NCBI GenBank assembly: GCA_010015745.1
Contig: ML978188.1
Location: forward strand, 228,730-292,729
DNA length: 64,000 nucleotides
Origin: Setomelanomma holmii
Taxonomy: Eukaryota > Ascomycota > Dothideomycetes > Pleosporales > Phaeosphaeriaceae
Direction of reading: 5' to 3'
In this document: piece by piece, positions 35,802 through 45,814 of the stretch
Numbering within the stretch: position 1 is the first letter of the stretch
Layout: every line of letters starts with the position of its first letter
Translations under genes and position numbers: made by a program
The notes under the pieces: generated by a model
What the model was told of the DNA's origin: nothing
The model's input: the letters and a program-made list of their open reading frames with translations, nothing else
The model's database searches: none

Positions 35802-36807
35802 TTTGATGCTGTTTAAAAAGATCGAAAAAGACGAATATATCAAAGCGAAGAGCAAAAAAAAGCGAGTGAATGAATGAGTGAGTGAGTGAGTGAGTGACTT
35901 GGATGATGTCTTAAAGAATGCACCACCTAGGAGTACTATATGCCTTCAGTACAACTACACCGTCGTACCCGGCTGCGATCCAAAGTCATGGCAAGGGTCG
36001 ATTTCTCCGAAGCTTGTCGTTCTGGGCAAAGCTTGGTGCTGCCAGATTAAGGGTCGGAGTGGAGATGAGGAGGCTAAAGCGGGTGGCTTGTTTTTCGGTA
36101 TTTGACAGGAGCCACCATGCCTGATGCTAGAGGAAGACACAGTTCATTGCCTGATATTAATATCGTTTCAGCATCGCGTGGCATGCCGTGAACGCCATTC
36201 CCATCCACCAGATCTACCGAAACATCTTCAAGACCGCACTTCGGACAGCAGGAAACAGGACAGACAGTCAAGCCTTCCTTCGGAAGATCTTGCGCCGCTT
36301 GTATTGCACAAGTAATCGCCCCCTTGCAATGTCAAATTGCGGGAGGCACATGATGAAACAAGGCTTGACCTGACGCCACAGATCTAGACATGCGAACGGC
36401 CCCACGACGGGTGCCGAGGGATCAACCTTGCCGGATGAGAACTGTTTCGAGATGGCAGATGCTTCTGATTGATGGAATATGTGGATAGCAGAGTCAGGGT
36501 AATGAGGGGTTCGAACGCTGGCGCCGGAAGGAAGTCGACTAACAGTGCGGCTAAGCTACTTTTGCTTAGGTGACACCAGCCTTAACCTGCTGGTGGAACA
36601 ACCACACGAAACAACTCCACTGCCGGTTTCCTGAGACGTTTCGATCGACTCATGATCGATAACGCACGTCATGCTATCTCCTCCATGGCGAATTCCATAT
36701 GAGGTCGCGTGAGTACTCATCTCATCTACAAGAGTCGACCTGGATCCAGTGCACGACAAAAACTCGTGAACTGGCTGATATCCATGAGGCCACGACAGAA
36801 GCGTACC
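35802..36807. other. Intergenic, polygalacturonase promoter side
   Basis: About 1 kb upstream of the polygalacturonase and downstream of the unknown minus-strand gene. Apart from the TGAR microsatellite, no element is recognised. Confidence 0.4.
35867..35897. repeat. Tetranucleotide microsatellite (TGAA)2(TGAG)5
   Basis: Two TGAA then five TGAG units followed by TGAC, 66-96 bp upstream of the polygalacturonase start codon, so probably in its promoter or leader. Confidence 0.9.
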
Positions 36808-38605
36808 TCAAGACGACAAGCCTGGAATCAGTGTAGGTTCGGCTGATGAATGCGAAATTCGAATACGGTCCCCACCTCTCGGCAGACCTTCGACAAACAT
36901 CCCCCACGCAACCCAATTTCTCAGTAGCACACTGGCCATCAGTGTGACTTCTCCTCGCAGCCGCTTGATTACTTTCGGCCCATGCGTCCTGAGCATGAAA
37001 GGTCCCTTCAATGGTTTGCCGAGATAGTCGGCGAGCCAATCTGCACATAAGAACAAGTACAGACAGCGCGTCCGATAGATCTGGCAGTCTACCTCTTCAA
37101 TCCACGGCTCCACATTCGCTTGTATCTCCTTCGGCCTGTTGATAGCCTTTCCGAGAGCGAACGCGAAGGATGCAACCGATGGAAGTACGGAGAGTGGGTC
37201 GATATAGCCATCGCTCGTAAGCTCAAGGCATCGTTTGTGGACGTTGTTAGCAAGGCTCTGAAGCTTCGCTGTGGACAAGAGATCACGATACGTGTGTGGC
37301 ATCTTAACTAGGGCTGCAGCATATTCTCCGAGTCGCTGTGCTACGCGCTCTCCGGTGCTGTCTCGAAGCTGCTTGCGTGCCCATTCACGACTGTCGTCAG
37401 TGACATCGTGAGGAAACAAGTCCCAGCCTAGCGGCAGATGCACGTCACGTCTTGCTTTGAAGCAGACATTGTCGAAGAAGAGTGCGGCGGACGCGTAGAG
37501 GCCAGAAACACGAATGTCGTTCTCCATACTGAGAATGGCTGGCGGGATCCTGGAGTGGTTCTCGTCTTTGTAGGCTTTCACGCGTTGATCGAATGCGTCA
37601 TATGACAATGCCTGAGGGTGCTCAGGCTGCGAAATATCAATAGCTCTCAATCTATCGACCATGATTTCGAGCGACTCTGGGCTGAAGAGAAGACGATCGA
37701 AGTGGCGGTTGTAATCTAGGATGGTGGGTCCAGTGAGGAGATCGTTGTATGTAAGTCGCGACAGGTATGTCTCGTCACACTTGAAGTCTTGAAGCCCACA
37801 AAGCACGTCGTTCGCTGTGGTGCGGAGGTGGAAGTCCAGGCTGAGGCTGTATCGTGTTACTTCCGGATCTTGACACTCGTAGACCAGAGCCGCGTTTCTG
37901 GAATCATAGATGATTGCGATCGGCCCACCAGCTTCGTTCTCTTCGCGCATTTCGGTCGCGATACTGAGCTGTTGAGGCCTAGTGTCGCCACTTAAGAAGA
38001 GATGGTGGCTGCTAGATGCACTGCTCACAAGGGCATCTCTGGTCTCCCAGACGATTGTCAATCTGTGATCATCGAACAGATCGCCGTCATCTCCCTCCAT
38101 GTGAAAATTTTGTGGCTGAGCCTGATGGCAGGTCTGTTCAGGCAACTTCCACAGATGGGAGTATGCAGTTTTAGCCGCTTTGACTGGGCCACCCATACGG
38201 AAGGCCAGTATTGCGATGGTCAGAGTGTCAGACAGACAGGTCTCGATGCCGATATCATGTGAGAGCTGCCCATCATACGCAAGTAGTAGACCACCATATG
38301 TGTGCGTGCCGTCAGCCGACAGGTCCTTCGATTGAGCTCTTTTCGTTTCATGATACTTTTCGCACTGTGCGGGAAGCAAGAGACCCTTGGTATATTCCAG
38401 AGTGGCTACTAAATCGAGGAACCTGTCTGTAAGACGATCTGTATCTTCGGCATCAGCGCAAGCCTGTCGCCGTGAGCGATATGTTGGCTAGAACGAGTAC
38501 GAAAGTGGCAGAACTTACGTGTCGGAGAGTCTTCAGCACAGTCTTTCGGTACCGATATCTTTCCACCCTAGCATCCGGAAGCTTGTTTCGGTGTTTGTCG
38601 ATGAT
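36808..38605 (-). CDS. Fungal protein of unknown function, helical, 5' end unresolved
   Basis: At least two exons: 38605-38519 and 38463-36808, intron 38464-38518 (donor GTAAGT, acceptor GGCGACAG). The joined frame runs IIDKHRNKLPDARVERYRYR, KTVLKTLRHACADAEDTDRL, TDRFLDLVATLEYTKGLLLP and on for 523 further residues to LIPGLSS. The true first exon is not settled: an ATG at 38701 would need a 39-nt intron, which is too short. The N-terminal 80 residues are predicted helical with heptad-like Leu spacing. The C-terminal half has VEPWIEEVDCQIYRTRCLY and FLCADWLADYLGKPLKG. No enzyme motif, signal peptide or nucleotide-binding loop is visible. It is divergent from the HET-domain gene. Confidence 0.62.
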
Positions 38606-39674
38606 CTGCGTGTTCCTGCGACAAGCTATGCGTTAATTGAGAACGCGGCCGCCGTCTTGTCCGCTCAGCGCGATGCCCGCATGGAATTCTGGTGCAAGCA
38701 TAGCTTGGTATGAGGAAGAGAGCGCTGATAGCTAAGGCAAGCGTTTGTGTTTCTGCAGAACTGTAGTGCAAGTTGCGAGCCGTGGTTGGCAAGAGCTGTA
38801 CGCTAGTCGTGGCGAGTATCAACCAGTCAAGTTGTAGCCGTGATAACGGCTTGTTGGCAAGCACTGAGAGAAGAATCTCAACAAGTCTAAAGAAATCTGC
38901 AGAACCATGGTAAAGCTTTTGTTATATGTGCTGGTTGCTTGGTGTCTCAAACCGATTGTCGAACTCGATATTCGACGCTTGTCAAAGGGGATTGAGTGTG
39001 CCAATCTGAATGAGAACTAATCCGAAGCGGATTTCATGATTGTTGCGTTGTTATCATTCCTCTCTGTCTGACCTGTTCTATTTTCAGCAGTCGCATGCGC
39101 TATCTCATAGAAATCTGATTAACCCCAGGATTCATCACTGTGATCAACATCACATATAAAAGTCACTGGACACATACATAAACCCCAAGATGATCGACTT
39201 GAGATCTAAGCTCTCATATAAGCCATCAGAACCCGGAATGGACTCACATTGTGTCTAAGGTGAAGAGAAGTGGACCCGCATGGACAACCACCATATCTGG
39301 CCATTATATCCACACCTGCCAGCCCAGCTCTGCTAAGGGAAGCTTTTGAAGTATCGTCCTGGAGGGCTTTCACGGGCTCTGAACCTCCGGGAGTGTGGGT
39401 CGTGATGGCTGCAGAAAATCATTGTGAGTGACTCGCTGGACACGTTCAATTTAGTATGCACGCAAAAGGTACAATCTATTCCACTGCCCAAACTCAGTAA
39501 TCTTAATCCAATTGACAACGGCTTGTGAGATAGCATCTTCTTAGTACTTCAAGATCGAATTCTTGAGACTAGCATCTCTCAAGCGCCAATCAGCAAGACA
39601 CTGAAAGCGCCCGGCTCTTGACATATTTACTTTGGCCACATCTGGCGTGAATTTCTCCTGATATTCTCGCGAAC

Positions 39675-39679
<5 letters not shown>

Positions 39680-39705
<26 letters not shown>
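39680..39705 (+). repeat. Poly(A) tract, 26 nt
   Basis: Uninterrupted run of 26 A, ending 10 bp before the first ATG of the HET-domain gene. Nothing comparable occurs elsewhere in the window. Confidence 0.95.
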
Positions 39706-39707
<2 letters not shown>

Positions 39708-39715
39708 TAACGAAT

Positions 39716-41902
39716 ATGTGGCTCATGGCTTCTACAGATGCTCAATGCGATTCTCGCCCCAGTGCGGGGTTGGCCTCTTGTACTTCCGTTCTGAACGGAC
39801 CAGCGTACCGCGCCTACTCCACCATGCTATGCGCGAAGTGCATATCCATATTCCAGACAACCCCAGGCAGCACCTCCTTCCCTACAATCAGAGGAAGTCA
39901 TCATGCTAGCATCGCAGATGTGGAAGCCGCAGCCCAACAAGGCTGCTACCTCTGCTCCGAGCTTATCCTCGACTACGACTACGATGCAGCCGACCAGTCC
40001 AGATCGTCGTCCATCTCGTTTGAGTTGAGACTCCAGATCGGTGTCTCCAAGTCTGGTCGACTAGGCGTGCTGTCCTTTGAGTCCGCGGATGATGTTCTCG
40101 CCAGCGGAAGCTATGAGATTGTGTACACCAAAGGCCTAAATCAGCCCTCTAGCTATGATGCGTTCTTGCAGCATGTCAAAGACGACTTGACGAAAGAGCC
40201 GTGGCGAGTCAGAAACGACGGGTTTCCCTCCTCCATTGATGCGGTTCCCAAAACGACCGGCGATCCAGAGGTCCTGGAAGTCGCTCAAGGTTGGCTGAGA
40301 CAATGTTTGCAGGATCATCACTTGTGCAAACGACCGCAATTCTCAGCTGGTATACCCTGGTACCCAAAAAGGCTTCTGGATGTATCTGGAACCGGGCAGC
40401 GACTTATCTCGACCAGCGAGGAGATACCCCAGGCGCGGTATGCGACGCTCAGTCATTGCTGGGGCAAGAATCCATCGATGTGCTGCCTGACGGCGGACAA
40501 TATTAATGAGTTGAGGTCAAACATCCCGACGGACCTGTTGACAAATACGTTCCGTGATGCAGTAAATGCGACACGGATGCTGAAGATCCGATATCTGTGG
40601 ATCGACAGCTTGTGTATCCTCCAGGCTGGCGTGGGCAGTAAGGAAGACTGGCAGGAGCACGCCATTGCGATGCGTCGTGTGTACACAAATTCCCTCGTCA
40701 ATATCGCTGCCGCCCGTGCTGAAAGTGGAGCTGATGGCGCCTTCACATCACGGAAAGACACGTTCTTGCGGCCATGCCACGTTCTATGGGAATGGCCAGC
40801 AACCTTTCGCAACTATGAATCAGAGCCATTCTGGACGATCAGAAAGCCTGAGCGTCATCAATCTTTCGGCATTAGGACATTACCGCTTTACACAAGAGGC
40901 TGGGTGGTCCAGGAGAGATTCTTAGCGCCTCGAGTGCTACACTTTGGAAAAGACCGAATCTGGTGGGAGTGCAACGAGCTGCCCATGGTCGAAGAGTCGT
41001 ACCCGAAAGGCTTCAAAGATAGTTGTCCTGAGTATGAGAGTATCACAACATGGCCATTTGATCTTTCCGAGGAATCGACAGCCAATCCGGCTTCTCTTAG
41101 CCCCGTCCAACCTGCTTCCAATCCCATCTGGGCGCGATGGCAGGAGATGATCAACGAGTACACCCGTTGCGATCTTTCCTTCCCGGACAAGGATATCTTC
41201 GTGGCACTGGCGGGTATTGCAGAGAAATTCGGAGAACACTATGACCACCAATATGTTGCGGGGTCATTCAGGCAGCATCTTCCGTTCGATTTGTTGTGGC
41301 AGAACAAGGGCGAACGTTCTGAAGAGTACCGCGCACCGAGCTGGAGCTGGGCGAGCATTGATGGCCAGGTACAATTTGCAGTGGGAGATTGTCCTTACTG
41401 TGACGAGTGCTGCAATCGATTCGCGACTGCGATAGATGCTCGCGTCGACCTCGTGGACGACAACTTTGTATACGGTCCGCTCAAGACAGCTGAACTCGTT
41501 CTGAGCAGCCATCTACTGCCATGTAGGGTTGAGCCCGTCCTGGATACCGCCACGGGACTGAGGCAGAGGCTTGCTATCTACCCGCATGTTGCGCATAATG
41601 GCGTTCCACCATCCAGTCGCATCTCGTCCAAGGATTCTACCATCATCTGGGGAGAGGCAGATATTGATGACGAAGTGGACTCGTTGCGCGGATTTGTGCA
41701 TGCTTCACGCTTCACAGCATGGGTTTTGCCCATCATGGAATTCAAATTTGCGCCGGACAATGCATACGCACGGCACTGGGGTCTCTTGGTAAAGCAGAAC
41801 GGGGTAGGTCAGTACCAAAGACTCGGCTTATACCGCGTACGTGATGCTATCATGGAGAGCGTGTCAAAAGAGAGCGTGCAGCTTGAGGTAGTCCTCACTT
41901 GA
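39716..41902 (+). CDS. HET-domain protein (heterokaryon incompatibility)
   Basis: Intracellular protein of the HET family, whose members trigger cell death on non-self fusion. Single exon, 728 aa if translation starts at ATG 39716 (MWLMAST); ATG 39725 is an alternative. A Cys-rich N-terminal segment (MLCAKC, QQGCYLCSELI) is followed by the HET domain: RYATLSHCWGK, LTNTFRDAVNATRMLKIRYLWIDSLCILQ, DWQEHAIAMRRVYTNSLVNIAAA, and then LYTRGWVVQERFLAPRVLHFG and IWWECNE. The C-terminal part has the usual APSWSWASIDGQV block. No NACHT, ankyrin or WD repeats are fused. It lies beside a transposon and is divergent from an unknown gene. Confidence 0.93.
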   Translation: MWLMASTDAQCDSRPSAGLASCTSVLNGPAYRAYSTMLCAKCISIFQTTPGSTSFPTIRGSHHASIADVEAAAQQGCYLCSELILDYDYDAADQSRSSSISFELRLQIGVSKSGRLGVLSFESADDVLASGSYEIVYTKGLNQPSSYDAFLQHVKDDLTKEPWRVRNDGFPSSIDAVPKTTGDPEVLEVAQGWLRQCLQDHHLCKRPQFSAGIPWYPKRLLDVSGTGQRLISTSEEIPQARYATLSHCWGKNPSMCCLTADNINELRSNIPTDLLTNTFRDAVNATRMLKIRYLWIDSLCILQAGVGSKEDWQEHAIAMRRVYTNSLVNIAAARAESGADGAFTSRKDTFLRPCHVLWEWPATFRNYESEPFWTIRKPERHQSFGIRTLPLYTRGWVVQERFLAPRVLHFGKDRIWWECNELPMVEESYPKGFKDSCPEYESITTWPFDLSEESTANPASLSPVQPASNPIWARWQEMINEYTRCDLSFPDKDIFVALAGIAEKFGEHYDHQYVAGSFRQHLPFDLLWQNKGERSEEYRAPSWSWASIDGQVQFAVGDCPYCDECCNRFATAIDARVDLVDDNFVYGPLKTAELVLSSHLLPCRVEPVLDTATGLRQRLAIYPHVAHNGVPPSSRISSKDSTIIWGEADIDDEVDSLRGFVHASRFTAWVLPIMEFKFAPDNAYARHWGLLVKQNGVGQYQRLGLYRVRDAIMESVSKESVQLEVVLT

Positions 41903-42045
41903 TCGAGTCGATAGCTTCCATTCATCGCACCAAACGTAGTAATCATCACCGTACCTCCTCGTCGCCGCTGGGACAGAGCTGAAGACCCTCGCGAATGTAC
42001 AAGGCTCTAGCGACAAGCAAGGAAGTTGGTAAAGACCTTCAGATA

Positions 42046-42089
42046 ACGTAGTTGGCAAGCGAGCGGGCCACCCCACCAACTCTGCGCAC
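42046..42089 (+). repeat. Left terminal inverted repeat of the 42-kb pogo element
   Basis: Begins ACGTAGTTGGCAAGCG and ends ACTCTGCGCAC. It pairs with 43764-43807 with one mismatch in 44 positions. Confidence 0.95.
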
Positions 42090-42149
42090 CTCTACAGGCG
42101 TGCAACTCCACCACATTTTGAGGTAATCTATAGATATTGATACAGTAGA

Positions 42150-43743
42150 TTAAGCAGTATCTATAGTATCTTTCTTGCACGTACGTGAGTTATGCCCAGT
42201 CTCTCTGCACCTCTTGCAGCGTGCTAGAGCCTGGCGGCTGAGGCCTGATTGCCCTCCACCCTGACGCTGTTCATGCTCTATCTGCTGGCCAGCCTCCTTC
42301 TGGGCGAGTATGTCCTCTCCCTCCCCCTTTGTTAAGACCCCCTGCTTCTGTATTCGCTTCTTTTTGCGCTGTCTGCGCTTTGTTGCTGCCTTGTTGGCTC
42401 TCTCAAGGCTGGTGATCCAATTGTGTATCAGCTCAACTGAGAGCATCACCTCTGCTCCTTTCTTGAGCTGGCCAATTGCCTCAATGATCGAGGCTGGCGA
42501 CGAGCTCTTGTGCCGCCGTACACGATCACGTATTAACGTTGATTGAGCCTCAAACTCACGTACGTTGCTTGGCGTACGAGCCTCCTAGACGGCCTCTGGC
42601 AGAGCGGCTGGTGAAGGCGTACGAAGCTGCACATCCAGCTTTAATAGAACAATGTCTGGCTGGAAAGGAACAAGGCCTGCGCCTCGAAAGGCTGAGCAGA
42701 TATTCCAGCTTTGTGATGTGGTTGATGTGGTGGCGGATTAGAGCCTCGATCTCACGGCTGTAGGCGCGCTTCAACGGTGAGAAGCAGCCAACGTTAAGAA
42801 GCTGCAGCAGATGCGATGAGTGAGGCGGCATGCAGAGTGTGTAGATATTGTTCTCCTTGCAGAGCTCTCGAAACTTAAGAGAGTGGTGGCTCTCATGGCT
42901 ATCAAGGATGAGCAACCTACGCACCCTAACTACTTTGCCCTCTGTATGCTTAATAAAGTGCTTTAGCCACTCAACTCCAAGCTCATTAGTCGTTCAGCTA
43001 TTGTCGCTGACAGCGATAGCCCAGTCGCGTGGTATATCCTCCTCGTACCAGGCAGACAGGTGGTGCTGGCCGGCAAAGATGATGAACGGTGGGATAGCCC
43101 AGCCAGCAGCATTGATTCCTTGGATCACCGTTGTCCACTCGCGATTCCCAGGCTGGACAGCCTTTGGCTGACCTCCCCTCTCTAACCCTGTTACGACGAG
43201 CTGAGTCGTGATCTTTCCTATCATAAAGCCAGCCTTGTTGAAGTTGTAGACATCCTCATTGCAGATGCCGTATTTAGCCTTTGTCTGCTCTACAAGCTCA
43301 AACCAGCTCCTAGTTAACACAGGATCCTCGCAGAGAGCTCTCTGCCTATCGTACGCTCGATTGAAACGCGTTTTGAGAGAGTCTGTATGCCTGACAAAGT
43401 TGGCTGGCCAGTTCTGCCCAACCTGGCCTGCGCCGCGCGCAGCGAGCAGCTTATCAGCCATATCACGTACAGCTGCGTATGTAGGCGCAAATCCACGCTG
43501 GTCTAGGTCAAGTATGTATCTGACAATCACCTCCTCTTCTAGCTAGTTAAGCTTCTTTGAGTTAGGCTGGCAATTGCGTCGCGCAGGCTTCCCAGCGTGT
43601 CGTCTCTGGAGCGTCGTTTGAGCGACATCAAATGTCTCTGCAGCACGTCTCTTAGTCAGAATCTGTTTCAAATTAATAGCTGATATTGCAAGGTGTATAT
43701 CAGCTTCAGAAGAAGAAAGTTGGGGTTGAAGTGGTGGAGCCAT
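42150..43743 (-). pseudogene. Pogo transposase relic with RIP-like stops and one frameshift/deletion
   Basis: Reads MAPPLQPQLSSSEADIHLA, a helix-turn-helix segment (AAETFDVAQTTLQRRHAG), then a TAG where Q is expected (KKLN*LEEEVIVRY). The DDE domain follows (YNFNKAGFMIGKITTQLV, VIQGINAAGWAIPPFIIF). At SDNS* the usual NGW has become AGC TGA. After HITKLE about ten residues are missing and the frame shifts. A TAG replaces Trp at LPEAV*EARTPSN. The C-terminus, CKRCRETGHNSRTC, is a C-x2-C-x4-H-x4-C zinc knuckle. The changes (CAG to TAG, TGG to TAG/TGA, GGC to AGC) are C-to-T transitions on one strand or the other, fitting RIP. Confidence 0.9.
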
Positions 43744-43763
43744 GATGGTTAAGAGTTAAGATA

Positions 43764-43807
43764 GTGCGCAGAGTTGGTGGGGTGGCCCGGTCGCTTGCCA
43801 ACTACGT
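43764..43807 (-). repeat. Right terminal inverted repeat of the 42-kb pogo element
   Basis: Inverted copy of 42046-42089, ending CTACGT followed by the TA target duplication. Confidence 0.95.
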
Positions 43808-43810
43808 TAT

Positions 43811-44653
43811 GTGCAGTTGAAGTATACTTGGGCCTCGAAAATCGCGTGAACACCTTTGCGGAACCCCAAACACTGCATCTGGAAGAAGAGGTCTAGGTCC
43901 CATTGGGGTGGAGAAGACAAGGTAGTAGAGAACAGCCGAGAGGCGATTGCAAGTGAATATCAGTCGCTGCAGGCTACACTCTGCCTGCAGTCATATATAT
44001 TCACAACAAAAGCCACGAACTTCACATTCGACTCAAAAGACAGCATCGAAAAGATAGCTCCTAACTGCATCCGCTCCATACAAGGAGTCGAGCGTCCAGG
44101 TAAGCCTGTATTGTCTTATACGCGGCAATACGACAATGATTGCCGAGCACCTGAACCAACACGTTGAGCAGAGCAGAGATTCTTCCGAAAAAGATATGTA
44201 CAAAATCGGGCCGAGCCCACCGCACAGTAGGCGCCGCCGCGCCATTGCCCGCAAACTAGTCAGAGACTTGACCGGATTTGAAGTCGGTATGTGCGCTGAG
44301 ACGCTGCTGTACCAAGTGCCGCTTGACCTTTGGTATGATGTTGGTGGTAGAAGCGAATATGGAAGCAGATATGCGCAATATCCGGTATGTTAGAAATAGA
44401 GCAGTGAAGTAGAATGAGTACGGAAATTCCAATCCAATGATCCACATCAGCACTTGACGGATCGACTCAAATCGCGTGTCCAAGCGACGAGGAGGGTATG
44501 CCAACGGAAACCAAATCAGCCCAAATGTGAGCCTGGAGCTGTACTACTAGCCAAGCCAGGCCCAACCCCAAATGCAATGTTGAATGTCAAATATTGATGT
44601 GTGCAGTATTTCGATGATGTGCGCCATCGTGTCAAGTCGATAGAGAAAAGCAT
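43811..44653. other. Intergenic between transposon and STB3
   Basis: About 840 bp with short frames on both strands and no recognisable motif. It includes the STB3 3' flank. Confidence 0.4.
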
Positions 44654-45814
44654 TTACATGGAGCCCATGGCAATGAGCGCTTCGATGGCTTCGCGCTCGG
44701 CTCCAGTCCCAGTTACGCCGGATGATGCATTAAAAGCAGTAGAAAAAGGAGTGCCCGCGTTCACGACGTGATTGCCGCGGGATGATGTAGAAGGAACGGC
44801 GAGACTGGTCTTGAAGACAGGCGTCGCTGTGCGCCCTTGTGGTAAAGAGTGGGCCTGGGCCGACGCGCTCCGGTAGCGGGGGTTGCTCGTCTGCGTTCGG
44901 CTTAGGTAATTGTAGTCGCGATATTCGCGGCGCGGACCGCAGCGGGTATCGCGAAGAGCTTCAGGGCCAAGCGTGGACCAGTCTTCCTCGTCGGTGTCGT
45001 CGTTGAGATCTTGTTCCAGATCCATTTCCGAGGCCGAGTCCGAGTCGGTGCTTTCACCAGAGCCGTCCAGCGACATTTGATCGGCCATCTCTTCGTCGTC
45101 CTCGTTGCGGTTGGCCGACCATGACCCAGCTGCCCAGCTGCCGGAATACACGTCGCGTCCGCCCCGCAATTTAGGCACTTGCAGGCCGGTGCTGTCGACG
45201 CTTGCGGGCGGTGTGGAACCGTGTCCGGTATGCGACGCACCGATGGGCATTCCTCGAGCGGACGAAGCAGAGTCAGCTACGCTCCAGCGGCCCCAGCCGA
45301 CCTTCTCGAACCTGACTTCTCCGTGCAAGCCGCCGCCGGCGCGATGTTCCAGCGCAGCGACGACGAGCCTGCGCGCCTTGGCTGGTGGCAGCCCGGAGAA
45401 CCCCGGCACTGCCTGGGTGAGATGCGCCATCATCTCGCGAATGGGCATCGCGCCGTGGCCAACAATGATGTCCGGCAGATAGTGCTTGGCCAGCATCAGC
45501 GCCGTGATCTGGCGCGTCGCGTCCAGCCCAGCCAGCGCCTCCTTGGACAGGGCCGAGGGTTGGTCCTGCGCAGCGGCATGTTCCACGGCATCTTGCAAAT
45601 CAATGTCCATCGACTCCTCTGGTGTATGCAGCCGTCCGGCTATGGGCATCGGTCGGCGCTTGTGCGCAGGGAGCGTCGGGGAGATGGAGGACGGTGGCGT
45701 GGGCAGTGTGCCCGTCGAAGGGGCATGGCTGCCATCGTGAATAGGGATGCCGTTGGCCTGCGCCACGAGAGCCGCGGTAATGCTGGACAAGGGCTTGTGA
45801 GCGATGGCAGCCAT
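44654..45814 (-). CDS. STB3: Stb3-family Sin3-binding regulator
   Basis: Nuclear protein; the yeast relative binds the ribosomal RNA processing element and the Sin3 histone deacetylase complex to repress ribosome-biogenesis genes when nutrients fall. Single exon, 386 aa, start MAAIAHKPLSS at 45814 (codons upstream in frame have no ATG). The diagnostic Sin3-binding block lies at about residues 104-160: LAKHYLPDIIVGHGAMPIRE, AHLTQAVPGFSGLPP and AKARRLVVAALEHR, followed by VGWGRWSVAD. The remainder is disordered, with a long acidic run (DSASEMDLEQDLNDDTDEED) and an IEALIAMGSM tail. Confidence 0.88.
   Translation of the reverse strand: MAAIAHKPLSSITAALVAQANGIPIHDGSHAPSTGTLPTPPSSISPTLPAHKRRPMPIAGRLHTPEESMDIDLQDAVEHAAAQDQPSALSKEALAGLDATRQITALMLAKHYLPDIIVGHGAMPIREMMAHLTQAVPGFSGLPPAKARRLVVAALEHRAGGGLHGEVRFEKVGWGRWSVADSASSARGMPIGASHTGHGSTPPASVDSTGLQVPKLRGGRDVYSGSWAAGSWSANRNEDDEEMADQMSLDGSGESTDSDSASEMDLEQDLNDDTDEEDWSTLGPEALRDTRCGPRREYRDYNYLSRTQTSNPRYRSASAQAHSLPQGRTATPVFKTSLAVPSTSSRGNHVVNAGTPFSTAFNASSGVTGTGAEREAIEALIAMGSM

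Larger units (their letters stand above)
42046..43807 (-). mobile_element. Pogo/Fot1-type DNA transposon, complete ends, inactive
   Basis: 1762 bp bounded by 44-bp terminal inverted repeats with one mismatch and flanked by TA on both sides (42044-42045 and 43808-43809), as expected for Tc1/mariner-pogo insertion. The transposase lies on the minus strand and is broken. Its relics carry the pogo DDE features (LDSHESHHSLKF, MPPHSSHLLQ) and a C-terminal zinc knuckle. Confidence 0.92.

Noticed and set aside
36508..36530. GGTTCGAAC resembling a tRNA T-loop
   Set aside because: Flanking bases do not pair to make a T-stem, and no acceptor, D or anticodon arm could be drawn.
38645..38701. ATG at 38701 as first exon of the unknown minus-strand gene
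   Set aside because: Would require a 39-nt intron with a weak donor, shorter than any other intron in this window; left unresolved instead.
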